From Tricholoma matsutake (lineage: Eukaryota; Basidiomycota; Agaricomycetes; Agaricales; Tricholomataceae), in contig AP026540.1 in assembly GCA_026075535.2 (NCBI GenBank), forward strand, positions 11,656,001-11,720,000: a stretch of 64,000 bases of DNA, written 5' to 3'. Under the pieces are notes generated by a model, which was not told the origin of the DNA, did not search any database, and saw nothing but the letters and a program-made list of their open reading frames with translations. This document shows, one piece after another, positions 11,679-22,835 of this stretch (the first letter of the stretch is position 1; each line of letters begins with the position of its first letter). A program made the position numbers and the translations under genes.

Positions 11679-13428
11679 GGGTCACAGCCTTTTTCAAGAG
11701 GGTATATGTGAGTGTAAGAGTATCTCTATACTCTTACCAGGATTCCTTACCAAGATTGGATGATTAGTCACATATGTGGTCACATGCCTTTCTGTTGAAT
11801 ACAGGCTCAGATGTCTTAGGTAGAGTTCATTCCTCCTTGAATAGATACCAACTTCTTGTTTATCTTGTTCCCCCGTAATGGAGTGATAGAAGTATGAGAG
11901 TATTTCTGTTCCATGTTGGTGTGAGCATATTCCCATGTATCCCCAAGTCAGATTACAAAAAAGCTTATGATAACAAGCTTACAATAATGCATCAGCAAAC
12001 ACCGCCATGTTAGGACATGTTCCCATGCATCCCCAAGTTGGATTACAAAAAAGCTTATTACAGACAAATAATGTGTCAGCAAATGCTGCAATGTTGGCAT
12101 GGACATATTCCTATTGAGCCGAGCCATTATTTTGGGTAAGCTGCCAAGAGCTGCTCAAGCCATGCCCTAAGTTGCCTCAAATTCAGAGTGGCTGGATGGC
12201 TTCAAACATTTTCCAAACACTATAAAACACTCTGTAGGAGTCCCTACTGCTATTTTGAATGTATATTGTTATACTCTCCAGAGCCATCTCACGAGCATGT
12301 TTTGTAATAGGTATGAGGACATAAACATAGCCAAGTAATCTCATCAAAGTCTGTGCAAAACTCGATAGTATGACTTGTTTCTTTTGTAATAATGGTCTAC
12401 ACAACCTATTTGACAGTTAAAATGCAATAACTGAAGCATAAATACAACTAGGATGGCAGGCCCACAACTTTGGGCAATCTCAATCAGCTTAGCTGGCTCA
12501 GAGCTTCTCAGGGCAACTCAGTGCCATTTTGATCAGCTGAAGTGCCTGAGCCATACCACGGGCGAGCTGAGCTGAGCCATGGCATCACTATGTATACCCT
12601 TGAACCCTCAGGGGTATGGGTATGTAGAGGGTAGGAAAGTTCACACCCTTGCCATTCACTAAACCTTACTGAGTGAACTTTCCCATCACTACATTCTTCT
12701 GACTCATGTGTCCACCTTCCTTGTAATGCAGAGACTGTTCTTCTGCTTTTGGAAACCTTCATACTTGTGCACAGCAGAAATTAGAAATCTGTGCTTGTAG
12801 CATACCAACATCTGTAGAGACCAAAATCCTGCGTAGGATCTGGATTGGCAGAGAACACACTTCTGCATTCATGACTTGCAGAGAAGGACTTCTGCACCCT
12901 GACTCTCTTGTATCACAGACACTCTTCTGCTTCTGGCCTGTCGCTCTGATCTTATTTGCATATCTCAGTTATTGTGACATCAAGTCAACTGTCGCATATA
13001 CCCACCCATTTTCACACATTATTCATTCCTTTTGCTTTCTCAATATCTGCACTCAACATATCATGTTACATGAATATTCATTTCCCAACATTCCACATTG
13101 GCTGGTGGCTGGATATGGTCTTAATCTGGAAGACTTCTGGATTCTTGGAGGACAGAGAAGTTGCAGAGGTTAAAACGGTGGAAATACTTAAATGCTAGGT
13201 AGCTCACTAATAGTAAAAATGATAGTTTCCACTGAGAAAAGGTTTTTCAAACCCATAAATTGAATGCAGGCTTTTGCTATGCAAGTAATACACCTCCAAC
13301 GGCATCCTAGTATACACTCCAGGACGAGTTTTTGAAACAAACAAAAAAGGTTTGTTCCACTTTTTTGTAATCAACGAAGTATATTATCTCATCGGCTACA
13401 ACCGACAATCCTAAACCTGAGTAAAAAT
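11679..13428. other. Repeat-derived stretch without recognised gene
   Basis: The first 200 bases may be the LTR of the chromodomain element (a TGTGAGTGTAAGAG start near 11708) but I cannot close it. 11927-12105 holds a direct duplication of about 85 bp (catgtatccccaagtcagat and its partner). 12110-12180 and 12470-12600 are rich in GAGCT and GAGCC words in both orientations. Open frames here look like chance. Confidence 0.5.
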
Positions 13429-13523
13429 GGGCACTTGGCACAGGGGTAGCGCGCACGCTTCGCATGATCTTCAACAGAGATTGCATTTGCGTGAGGTCGT
13501 GGGTTCAAATCCCACAGTGTCCA
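13429..13523 (+). tRNA. tRNA-Ala (anticodon CGC) with 23-nt intron
   Basis: Acceptor arm GGGCACT pairs with AGTGTCC including the G3:U70 wobble that marks alanine tRNAs. T arm is GTGGG TTCAAAT CCCAC, with box B at 13502-13512. The anticodon arm is CACGC / TTCGCA plus T / GCGTG, giving anticodon CGC at 13461-13463. The intron 13465-13487 sits after position 37, the standard place. The D stem has one A:C mismatch (GCAC with GCGC). A TTTT run follows at about 13537. It reads codon GCG. The intact acceptor and T arms argue that it is functional; the D-stem mismatch is the one doubt. Confidence 0.85.
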
Positions 13524-14200
13524 CTCCTACGGATTTGTTTTGCAATCGTTGCCAACAAAAAGTACACAGAAAATGAATCGAGTTGATTGGTGTTTTCTTT
13601 TTTTCACTTTCTTTTTGGTCCCCCTTTCTCATTCCAGTGGCATGAATGTATCGGCCTATCGTGATTCATGATGGAGTATCATTTTGTTCCCTCATAGTGT
13701 TACCGGTACCATTTCTGAATAATCGATAAATCAACGACACAGTAGCCCGACCCCAATTGCTCGAACGGAGATGGTATAAGAAACTAAATGCTTCATGGAA
13801 TCACCAAGGTACTCAGACTCTAGAATCTAGCTGATTCTCACCCACCCTTCTTTATGTATACACGTATACCAGCACGACGCAAGTTATGAAATGAGCGACG
13901 CCGAATGGATTATTCGAAATGTGTGTTATGTAAAGAGGAACAGGAAAGAAGGGTAGAAAAAGTATAAGCGGGCGCATGCAATGCGATGGGGTAAACGGCA
14001 GATATATGTATGTATGTATCCAGAACATGATGCCAAAAAAACCCGGAATAATAAAGTAAAAAGTAAGATAAGCCCGGAAAATCAACCGTCCAGAACGCAA
14101 CATGGAGCCACACACATGTAAAAAAGAAAAAAAAAGTTCATCCATCCCTACCACGTCCACACGGCGTCACCCAAAATATCCTCAAAAGACACGATGACCA
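13524..14200. other. Intergenic, no gene seen
   Basis: Spacer between the tRNA and the 3' end of the deacetylase gene. Contains a short tatgtatg run near 14005. It probably includes the deacetylase 3' untranslated region. No repeat from elsewhere in the window was recognised. Confidence 0.5.
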
Positions 14201-16273
14201 TCACGCTCTCTCCAACACCCCCAACACCCCAACCAACGCCCCGAACACCCCCACTACAAGCGTCAACTCCAACCCCACCGGCACCTTCAAACTCGACGCC
14301 TCCCCATTGAACGCCACATACGGCGTCTTGGTAGGCGCGCTGTTCGCAAACGCGCCCCCTATCCCGCCACCTGTCAGATTCGCGCCGTTCGGCTAGATAA
14401 GAAATTAAGATAAAGGCGTGAAAGAGGATAATAACAAGCGGACGCACCCCAATTGGCCTTGTTTCGTCCGCGAACGAACACGAGCTAGATGTACAGATGC
14501 ATTTCCCGCCGATGGGGTCCCAGAATGGGGTAGAACAGTTCTGAGGGACTGGGGAGCAAAATTGAATGTTTAGGGAGGTAGGAAAGGGGGGGAAAACGTA
14601 CGTCTGAACCTGGCTTGTTGGCCATCTGTGGTTTGCTGTGCAGGATCAGGATTACTAGGTGTTGCGGGCTGTACAGGGCATCCATACTATATTATACGAA
14701 ATCCACCATCGCTAGCTCAACCATTATCGCAAAAAAAAAAATACAGAGCGACATACACAACTATAAAACGGGAAATCCGGAAAGGCGCAGTGCGAGGCCA
14801 GTCCAGCCTCGTTCCGAGGGATGCCATTGCAGATTTTCTGGCTCGGGTCGATTTCGGGGATAGAACATTTGAGGGAAGAGGCTTGGTCTAGTTGTGCGAT
14901 GGGTTTTGGGTTCTGGACCCAGCCGAGGAGTTGCTCGCTTGAGACGATCCAGACTAGGTTAGAGGGTAAGAAGGGGGGGAAGGGGGGGAAGAAATGATGT
15001 ACCGTCAGGTTGTAGCTGGGCCCAGTCGAGGAAGGCGTTGATCATGTTGATGGTGCTGTTGCTGATGGTGGCGCCGGGAACTGACAGCTAAGCATGTGGA
15101 TTTCAAGGTTAGAGTTTAATTGTAGTGTGAGCTAAAAATGAGACTTACAGAAACGTGAATGGGGTGGGTATACAATCCAAACGGCTGTCTGTTGCCATTA
15201 TAATGATCCATAAAGGTACTCTTCATGTACGCCAGAGTGGCGGAATCGTTAACCTTGTTATCGCCATTCGCCGCATCGCTGGACCAGAAGTAAACTATAA
15301 GCCTATCGAAACGCCAACTCCAATAAAGCGATTGACTTACAGCCAAGGATCCATCAAATGCGGGCCCTGTACGCCTCTGTTGTCGAACATGGCATACATC
15401 GGGATCTCCCAGAAGCCAGGGAGCTCGGGCTGACCTTTACAAATCCCGGGCACCATGAGGCAATCGTTCGCCATGCCGTGATCGAGGGTGTACGGCCAGA
15501 AGGCGTCGGTTTCCGGGTCGGTGACGGGAAGAGAGGCAGAGGCAGAGGAATCGTAAGTGAACCCAGAATTTGCAAGGAGTCGGAGCGTGTCGGCGGTGTA
15601 ATTGAGGTAGGGCGCGCGGAAACCACGGATGTCCTTTAGGGGTATGCCGGCGAGGGAATTGAGGGCGATGAGACAACCGTTAATTTCTTCAGCAGGGGGC
15701 TCGCCCACGTGTGTCATGCTATGGTGTGGCGTTGCATGAGGTTTTAAGTTAGGAGAGAAGGCGTGTGGGCCTACGTGTGGTCTGCGATCTCATTTCCAGC
15801 TACGTACCAGTCTACATTATGGATGGTGAGCTGTGAGGACGAGTAAGTAGAGACGAGGGACGACTAACCGGTAACGAGTGAGAAATTAGTGTAATTGATA
15901 GAGGCGAAGTATGTCATTTTAGGAGTGCATCCGTTGGGGTTTTTGCGATGCGCAAGGAACTGATTCACGGCGTCGAGTGTATATGATTGAATAGCATCAT
16001 CAGCTGTGAAAACAATGAACATGGGTGTGTCGGACTATGCAGAACGGAATATTAGTCGTCTCAAGATAAATAAGAACTAAGGAGACTCGCAGGTTTGAGA
16101 CCGGCTGGAGGGTTTGTGCTAGCACAATTGCAATTCGGTAGTTGACATTTAGCTGGATCACAAGAGTAACCAGCAGCAGCAAGACTAGTCGTTGGGCCAG
16201 AGATGGAACCGTCTTGTGCCAAGACGTCGAGTACGGGGAGAAGGAGGGCGGCAAGAAGAATAAGAGGGAACAT
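14201..16273 (-). CDS. Polysaccharide (chitin) deacetylase-like protein, CE4 family, likely GPI-anchored
   Basis: Ten exons can be joined to a 517-residue protein. Exons, low to high: 14201-14392, 14448-14548, 14602-14686, 14757-14953, 15003-15087, 15149-15278, 15341-15718, 15775-15811, 15869-16034, 16091-16273. All phases agree. Start ATG 16273 gives a signal peptide (MFPLILLAALLLPVLDVLA). A Cys-rich segment follows, then the CE4 fold: FTADDA (catalytic and metal aspartates in the TFDDG position), DHTMTH (metal-binding histidines) and FRAPYLNY. The C-terminus is a Gly/Val/Leu-rich hydrophobic tail fitting a GPI signal. Family members remove acetyl groups from chitin or similar wall polymers outside the cell. 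FTADDA differs from the classic chitin deacetylase motif, so the substrate is uncertain. The first intron appears to be GC-AG. Confidence 0.88.
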
Positions 16274-17156
16274 GAGAAGAAAAGAGAGTGAGGGGAAAAG
16301 GAAAGTAAATGGTTTAAGGAAGGACGTTGAAAAGAAGGACAATCAAGGATAGTTTAGCTTAAAACTCTCGGACGCGTACAAGAATAGCGATTCCATGTTG
16401 CTGACAAAGCACGATGATCCCTCCACCCGCATCAGCTTCCTATCTTACCGTCTATACACCGAGCGGTTGCACCACCTACCCGCACGGATGTAAATCTATC
16501 CAATTCAATTACTATCTACTCAGACATAAATTTCTACTCGCCTTGCGACAGCTCGTCGACCCCTATCGGGACCGAAAATTGAGTTTCAATTTAGACATGG
16601 AATTGATCGGAAGAAATGAAATAAACGCCCGCGTCACAGAATTATTTTTCGGGTCACAACTGTAAACAGTACAAGTAAGTAAGTATCTACAAGTAGGACT
16701 TGCGTATAAAGTTGCATTCGTGACTTGCATTGCAGTTTGGCAGCAGGGAAATCACATGTGATGGAGCTCAGATTTGGGACAATGGCACCACCAACTTGAA
16801 TGGCCCAAAGTATATCACCATATAATCGCCGTCATGTTGCCAAAACTCTAAAATGACAACCGAGCTAGGCATAGCGCTTCAACCAGAAGACAGCAAGTGT
16901 CTTCGGAGATCATGTCATAACCGAATGTCTTAAAAACAATACCTAACGGAGCATTCGAGCACCGCGTGTCCTTCAGCTAGTGTGAGATGAGTGCATACAA
17001 ATTCGAGTTGTATGCAATTGGTCTGGGAAAGCAGCAAGCGTTTAGATAGAGATGAGCGCCTGGTGACGACACGTATCTAGACTTTGCCAAGACTGCAAGC
17101 GGCTCGAAGAGAGTAATCCTAGTAGATCGCCTGTGAACTCTTGAGAAAACTTAAGG
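16274..17156. other. Intergenic, upstream of deacetylase gene
   Basis: Probably the deacetylase promoter on the right-hand side of its start. No convincing gene. The part next to 17157 may be decayed continuation of the F-box pseudogene, since its minus-strand reading keeps weak F-box/LRR-like spacing, but stops are frequent. Confidence 0.45.
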
Positions 17157-17492
17157 TCAACCGATTCCACGCACGGAGATAGCCAGACGGCCAATGTAAA
17201 GAGTTACAAGGTCGACGATACTCCGAGTCTCGCAAAATCTATGTCGTCGGCCCCTTTCGATATGTAGCGAAATCAAGGAATTCCGAGTCCCCCTACGCGA
17301 AAGGAAGGCCTGCAAGAGATTTCTCAAGCGAACCCAGCCTACTTCCATTGTCGTTTTGACTGCTACACATTGATAGCTGCTCAATTGATCAACTGTCGGT
17401 GTTGGCGGACAAGAATAGATCTGTCGTAGGGTAGTCCCATTATGGGAGAAAGAATTGATCCAATGGTTACGGCCACAAGGAATTATTAGCAT
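17157..17492 (-). pseudogene. Remnant of an F-box gene paralogous to the next gene
   Basis: The minus-strand reading has FLSRRGTRNSLISLHIERG and later IVDLVTLYIGRLAISVRG. These line up with FLSRTRKSLISLKIVAEG and IIDLLLPYIGQFRHLSL in the intact F-box protein at 18158-19555, with the same spacing and the same orientation. The preceding residues also align weakly. The F-box itself is missing and flanking frames are broken. I infer a tandem duplicate that has decayed. Confidence 0.6.
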
Positions 17493-17572
17493 ATGTCACT
17501 TACCGGCATATGAATAATATTAGAACCAGAAGCTGTCAGCTTATGTTCAGACAACAGACGATGCGAGAGTTA

Positions 17573-17943
17573 CTATCACGGCCCGGGTGTTGCAAATTCA
17601 CCTACTGTTGCAAAACTTGAAAATGGATGTTCCAAGCCTCAATCACTTGAATCTTGGACACAATCCATTACAATAAGCCTCTCCGAAGATGCTCTGCTAC
17701 TTTTTCTTTCCCAAAGCCGTGAACTCCTCGCTGGGTCGTCATTTAGAGCGTAATCACGTGTTTTGCAACTCTAGGTGAATTGGTTCGGACCACATAAGAT
17801 TGGATGACGACAAACTCAAATAAAAAGGAACTGAAAACTAGAGCATAGTAAGGTAGTCAAAAGCTATAATCCGGCATATCCGAGGGGATACGTGGACAGG
17901 AAGTGATCAACTAAAATATTTTGCAACACCCGCGCTGTGATAG
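17573..17943. mobile_element. 371-bp MITE with 24-bp inverted ends and TA duplication
   Basis: Left end CTATCACGGCCCGGGTGTTG and right end (reverse complement) CTATCACAGCGCGGGTGTTG continue to 24 bases (both add CAAA) with two mismatches. Both ends are flanked by TA (17571-17572 and 17944-17945). An inner inverted pair around ttcacctac / ctaggtgaa extends the foldback. There is no coding capacity. The TA duplication suggests mobilisation by a Tc1/mariner-type or related transposase not present here. Confidence 0.75.
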
Positions 17944-18157
17944 TAGGCAAGTACAATTAAAGTCTATATTTTTAAATTCATGAACGGCGAGAGCTTGAAA
18001 CAGTACAGAGAAAGGATCAGCTACCTACTTCTCAAAGCAAGGTAGGGTGGCAAAGTACTGAAAGTAAAGCAAATGCTCGGGGGTCCTTGTTTGCAATCGG
18101 AGATAAATCCTACGCCGTCACAACGCTGCAACACAGTAATTTTGCTGCCTAGTATAT

Positions 18158-19555
18158 CTAGTGAGCGTGACGCGTGCGGTTGAGGGATTTCTTGACGATG
18201 TCCAAGGTAATATCACGGAAAATAATATTTACCCCTCGTGTCCGGAGACCAGACAAAGATCCCTGGACGCTTTGCCAATACCCTCCAGGATAACCGCGAA
18301 TGATCATTGATCGTATAGGCGTACATGGCGGAATACGAAAAGGGGCAATCCTTGAACGCATTTCCACAGTATCAATCACATGCTCCAGATCGAAAAGGTT
18401 GCATTCAATAATTTGAAGATTTGGGAGGAGATTGCCGCAAGCAACTGCTGAAAATAGATGCTGGTCATGGCTGGGCTCTCGAAACCGGCCAATCTTCAAG
18501 TTGTGAAGTGACAACCTCGTGAGCGAGGGTGCTACGGTCAGAAGAGCAGTAAGAACAGAAGGTGCCAAGGCCGTTGCCTCAAAGCGCTTCAATTGACACG
18601 AAGAGCGTTGAACTAACTGGGTTAATGCCACTGCTGACAGATCTGGCTGTCGGGAGTATGTTCCTATTGAGTCGACTTCGAACCGCTTAAGGGATGGGAG
18701 AATGAAAGGCTGCAGGAACTGGCCGCAAGGCTGGCCGGCGCATATCACGATCTTCAAGAATTCGAGCTTGGGTAAGATTGTAGCACAAGTCACCCCGTGA
18801 CATTCGATATCGGGTATCATGTCTAACGCAAGCGAAACGAGGCTGGCGCACTGACGTAGCACTGCATGGCCTTGGATAAACTTGGGGTACGTATTAACAA
18901 GGTGGAGGTGGGAGAGGTGGGTCCAGGAGATGTGAAAGGTGTTAAGATCAAGATCAGCAAAGTCTGAGGATATGGCAATTCTTCGAAGGTTGCAGGCCTT
19001 GTCAAAGAACGTCATGTTGGATATATTAGGATGAGTGTTGAATCTTTCAGAGAATTCTAAATCTGCTGATTCTAGCGCATCTACTTTACTCTCCAGCAGG
19101 AGACTAAATGCTTCGGATGGGTTGAGTGAGAGGTGTCGAAATTGGCCAATGTAAGGGAGTAGAAGATCAATGATTGACCGCCAAAATGGGTGAGTGTCAA
19201 CCAAGCCCTCGGCTACGATCTTGAGTGAAATCAAGGACTTCCTCGTGCGTGAAAGAAACAGGTCCAGCATGTCTTTCAACACCGCCCATTTTGCCTCCTT
19301 GCCACAGTGAAACTCGACGGCCACATTATTCCATAAATTAGGCATCCCCATCGCTACCAGTCTCCACGTCGAACATACATGAGTGAGGTTCCAGGGTACC
19401 GTTGTTCGTCGTAATGGGAGTTGAACCGCCTTCTTAGAGAGACAGGAGGAAAATATCTCGAACATGATATCGTGCGGCAGTTCCATCACGGGGGAAACGG
19501 CTGCGGGTTTCTGAGGAATAATAGTCAGCGTACAGAAAACTTCAGTAGTTAGCAT
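18158..19555 (-). CDS. F-box protein with LRR-like repeats
   Basis: Single exon, 465 residues, start ATG 19555. An F-box lies near residues 24-70 (MELPHDIMFEIFSSCLSKKA ... NLTHVCSTWRLVAMGMPNLW), with the WNLTHVCSTWR pattern common in the expanded agaric F-box family. The rest has irregular leucine-rich strands such as LRRIAISSDF and FLKIVICAG. Such proteins usually act as substrate adaptors of SCF ubiquitin ligases through Skp1; the substrate is unknown. A second ATG at 19486, just before the F-box, is an alternative start. The frame is intact, unlike its neighbour at 17157-17492. Confidence 0.85.
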   Translation of the reverse strand: MLTTEVFCTLTIIPQKPAAVSPVMELPHDIMFEIFSSCLSKKAVQLPLRRTTVPWNLTHVCSTWRLVAMGMPNLWNNVAVEFHCGKEAKWAVLKDMLDLFLSRTRKSLISLKIVAEGLVDTHPFWRSIIDLLLPYIGQFRHLSLNPSEAFSLLLESKVDALESADLEFSERFNTHPNISNMTFFDKACNLRRIAISSDFADLDLNTFHISWTHLSHLHLVNTYPKFIQGHAVLRQCASLVSLALDMIPDIECHGVTCATILPKLEFLKIVICAGQPCGQFLQPFILPSLKRFEVDSIGTYSRQPDLSAVALTQLVQRSSCQLKRFEATALAPSVLTALLTVAPSLTRLSLHNLKIGRFREPSHDQHLFSAVACGNLLPNLQIIECNLFDLEHVIDTVEMRSRIAPFRIPPCTPIRSMIIRGYPGGYWQSVQGSLSGLRTRGVNIIFRDITLDIVKKSLNRTRHAH

Positions 19556-20140
19556 GAGCTCACAGTGATCGATTTAGACATTTATAAATTGTATCGGTTT
19601 CAAATTTCAGGACCTATTTGTGGACGCAAATCCGAAGGTTATTCGAAGTTGTTATACGGCAAGTGGCAGCTGCAGGCTGAGCGCGTGTCATTTATCAACG
19701 AAATAACAGTAAACAATTTTATGTAAATAACTAGAACGTTCTGAATGCTCTCAATCACCCCGAAGCTCTTTCTGCACTTTTGGATACCTTCTAGTTATGA
19801 TGCATGGAAAGCAAATGACCTGCGTTTACGGATTCGCGAGTCGACAGATCTGCAACATAAGAATACTTAGCCTACTTTAACTCGGCAAAGCCGATAACTT
19901 TAAGTACCTGTCGTTTCCTCGGTTCAGTCAGGACTATCACTGGATACTCAAAGTCCTTTGACCATGTATGCCTTTCTGAGAAATTGCAAAGCAAAACCCG
20001 AGTTTGAAACTTCGTCTATGTTGCGATCCCCAGCGCATCGTTCCTGATCGTGATCTGCTCGTGATCTGCTCGTGGAGGTACCTACTACTTACTCAAAAAT
20101 GGACAACTCGGTGAGGCATTACAACCGAGAACAGCTCGTT
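19556..20140. other. Intergenic, promoter side of F-box gene
   Basis: Holds the upstream region of the F-box gene and the 3' flank of the methyltransferase gene. A direct repeat gtgatctgctc occurs twice at about 20049-20072. No gene seen. Confidence 0.45.
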
Positions 20141-21400
20141 TTAAGCAACAGCAGCTCCACAATCCTTCCACCCGATCTTGAACAACCTATAGTCATTCTC
20201 GTCTACCCTCCCCACGCCCTGAAGTCTCTTTACTACCATCCTATCCAAGACCACCAATCCCCGTTGCCCCACGACGGAAACATCTGGGAACATCTCTTCA
20301 ACAGTCGCGTCCAATCCCTCATGTCTTCCCGAGGTCCTCAAGGCCATAATCATCCAAAATGTGCCAGTTCGAGAGAGCACCCGCTCAGCACATCCCCTGA
20401 TCAATCGCGCATGCTCTGGATGATAAATCACATCTGCTGCCAGCACTAAGTCGAACCTCTCATCAAGCGGGGTCAAGTACACCGGATCCTCCCAGTCAAG
20501 GGTATGTACGCTTACAGACAGCTGGCCATACATCCCCGTCGGAAAGTTGGTGCGAATATTGGCGGAGAGATTGGTCATAACATCCGGGTGATAGTCTGTC
20601 GCAATGATTATAGGAGGGGGAAAGGCTCGATGTAAAATTTTAGCCGTGACGATGCTGAGCATGCCAGTACCCGCGCCTAATTCCAGAACCCGCAATGGTC
20701 TCGATTCGTCCCTATCTCCGAGGTGTAGAAAAAAGCGTGCAGGATCGGCGGCTATCTTTTGTGCCAGCACGATAGCACTTCCCCAGCTCTGCAGACCCAC
20801 TGAAGTATGATCTTCGTCCGATAATGCCTCATCGTTTAACTCCACGTCGATCATGCCACCTGCCGAAGGGAAGGAGAACGACCGTGTTAGCCCTCCTTTC
20901 TCCTCATGGTCAGTTTCGTTGTCCATGCCCAAGGTTGATAGCAGGGAGGTGACTTCGTCCAAAAGCTTGGAACGTACATGGTTCTCTTCATCGCTGGTAG
21001 AGAGTGCAATCCACATATCGGAACGACTGATGAAACCAGTGGCCCATTTGATGGCGAATGCGCGCTCGAAGGGATCTGCACGAAGGATTTCGAGGTCTTG
21101 GTTGTCGCCTTGTGCTGTTAGTTCATCCTCATCCTCATCCTCATCTTCAGCGGAAGCGTATCCCGAATCAGGAAGCGATCCGTCGCAAGGGAATCGTAGC
21201 AACATATATTTGGGTAGTCCCAACGCACTGGACGCAGGTGGAAATATAATCTTCGAGGACCGATATAAGTCCTGTAATCGTTGGACTGCAAGAGCAACAT
21301 CCAGGGCTGAGTGTTCCTGAAAACGAGCGAGCCGTGGTAAGAAAGCAGTGGGTGGAACCCTAGAGGAGGAAGTGGTCAAAGAAAAATACTGTCCATCCAT
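20141..21400 (-). CDS. SAM-dependent methyltransferase, family 16 (protein-lysine methyltransferase-like)
   Basis: Single exon, 419 residues, start ATG 21400. Motif I is VLELGAGTGMLSIV (about residue 240), followed by IIIATDYHPDVM for the SAM ribose acid and then DLVLAADVIYHPEH, the DxxYxxx-type motif of METTL21/EFM-like enzymes. SVGLQSWGSAIVLAQ just upstream is the usual WGSA lead-in of this group. The N-terminal half has an acidic run of alternating E and D near residue 88. Known relatives methylate lysines on elongation factors or chaperones in the cytosol; the target here cannot be read from sequence. It is divergently arranged with the GON7-like gene 261 bp away and may share a promoter with it. 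Confidence 0.85.
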   Translation of the reverse strand: MDGQYFSLTTSSSRVPPTAFLPRLARFQEHSALDVALAVQRLQDLYRSSKIIFPPASSALGLPKYMLLRFPCDGSLPDSGYASAEDEDEDEDELTAQGDNQDLEILRADPFERAFAIKWATGFISRSDMWIALSTSDEENHVRSKLLDEVTSLLSTLGMDNETDHEEKGGLTRSFSFPSAGGMIDVELNDEALSDEDHTSVGLQSWGSAIVLAQKIAADPARFFLHLGDRDESRPLRVLELGAGTGMLSIVTAKILHRAFPPPIIIATDYHPDVMTNLSANIRTNFPTGMYGQLSVSVHTLDWEDPVYLTPLDERFDLVLAADVIYHPEHARLIRGCAERVLSRTGTFWMIMALRTSGRHEGLDATVEEMFPDVSVVGQRGLVVLDRMVVKRLQGVGRVDENDYRLFKIGWKDCGAAVA

Positions 21401-21661
21401 TCTATCTATGATCGATATGATCCTTGAAGACTCGGGTCTATAGTTCTGCGCTCTATGGTATTTTCTAGTAAGTGTCGTCTATGAAGGTGAAATGCGCCCG
21501 GAGATCCTCCGGGCGCTACAACTTAAGAACAGGCATCGAGAACGTTGGGATGTGCGAGGCAGCTCAACATCACAGCCAGAAAAAAATCAGGTTTGCCCAC
21601 GTGCGTGGTGCATTCGGACGACATCGGACAACAACTGTAAATAGCTTCCTGTCATTTTATC

Positions 21662-21934
21662 ATGTCGATAACGGTCAGCTACCAGCTCAGCCCACCGGCC
21701 GACATTCAAGCGGAAAATCTCCCTACTTCGAAGACGCAATCATTCCCTGTGAAGGGCAGCTTGGATGATCCCACCAAATATTACGGCGCATTGCAGAAGG
21801 CGATCGAGGAGGCTAAAGATCAGTTGGGGAATGAGCTGACGGCGTGGAGGGATGCTGTGGGGAAGGCAGAGTTGATCAAGGAGACGCCTAAGACGCTGAA
21901 GTATGATGCAGAGGATGAGGAAGAGGAACAATGA
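21662..21934 (+). CDS. GON7: Small EKC/KEOPS subunit, GON7-like
   Basis: 90 residues from ATG 21662 to TGA 21932-21934. The pattern is a short beta-rich start (MSITVSYQLSPPADI), a helix with YYGALQKAIEEAKDQLGNEL, then LTAWRDAVGKAE and an acidic tail. This matches my memory of basidiomycete GON7-like proteins, which support the KEOPS complex that makes the t6A modification of ANN-reading tRNAs. The assignment rests on overall pattern and size, not on a catalytic motif. The proximal promoter is shared with the methyltransferase gene. Confidence 0.6.
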   Translation: MSITVSYQLSPPADIQAENLPTSKTQSFPVKGSLDDPTKYYGALQKAIEEAKDQLGNELTAWRDAVGKAELIKETPKTLKYDAEDEEEEQ

Positions 21935-22674
21935 TTAATGAAGCTTAATCAGGGTTTGTGAGTTAGCGCCAAGGGCATCGAGCCCTCGTACTCCCTTTAT
22001 GATGCTGAGTTTTGACTGTTTGACTGAAAATAGGATTATGAGATAACATCACTGAAAGCAGACAGCCGGATCGATCCATCAACTATACACCTGATACTCC
22101 CACAAATCACTTCTTGTTAGAGTGGACAATAGGGTGTTATCCCGGTGGGTATAGAGCTTTCTATACCTGTGGGACAAGGGTGTCAAGCTTTTCAGTTATT
22201 CTGACTGTAAGTGTATTGAGATCAGAACTCCTGGAGGATGCTGTGTATCACACTGGCACATAGTGATGTCATACATCATTCTAACCAGTTTTTTTGAGCT
22301 GAGTTCAAAAATGATATTGTGAGAGTCATGTGACTTACCATAATATAGTGATGTTTTTGAGCTGAGGTCAAAAATGACATCAGGAGAGTCATGTGACCAT
22401 GATATAAATGGAATATAGTGATGTTATATACCATTCTGATTGGCTTCGTAACTATTTCTAGGGGCTACCAGACGCAACATTCTTCCCTGCTTTTCTACAC
22501 TACAATTCATGCATTATAGTTCTCCCTGTCTTGTCTCCTTTGCCAAACTTAGTCTACAATTTGACGGTCTACAATTGCATCCAAGTTCCCTAGCTGTATA
22601 TCTAACTCATGTATTGACTTGATTAATGTGTAATGGTTTGTTTTCTGGTGTTTTAATACATATCTACTTCCGGT
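21935..22674. repeat. Intergenic with internal direct repeats
   Basis: 22259-22344 and 22345-22412 share the block atagtgatgt ... gagctgag(t/g)tcaaaaatga ... gagagtcatgtgac, and a third atagtgatgt occurs at about 22415. This looks like a short tandem-duplicated element. The rest shows no gene. Confidence 0.55.
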
Positions 22675-22835
22675 TCATGGTTCAGACCACTTGAGAACCA
22701 GAACCTGACCATTTTGAACTGAACCAACGGTCCAGTCCAAGGTTCACTATAATCTATGGACCGAACCAATAGTCCAGTTCTGGGTTCTCCAAAATCCCTT
22801 AAAGAACCAGACCAAACTGAACCTCACCATCCCTA
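22675..22835. repeat. Short-word repeat, GGTTC/GAACC type
   Basis: About 160 bases made largely of GGTTC, GAACC, GGTCC and close variants in both orientations. The right end reads ACCATCCCTA, resembling the ATCCCTA ends of other short-word elements in the window. It stops exactly at the polypurine tract of the copia LTR that follows, so it probably inserted there. Confidence 0.6.

Noticed and set aside
14148..14447. Gly/Val-rich minus frame at the deacetylase 3' end
   Set aside because: Wrong frame; the spliced deacetylase exon 14201-14392 uses another frame of the same strand.
20853..21320. Plus-strand 155-residue frame within the methyltransferase gene
   Set aside because: Antisense shadow of a clear methyltransferase frame.
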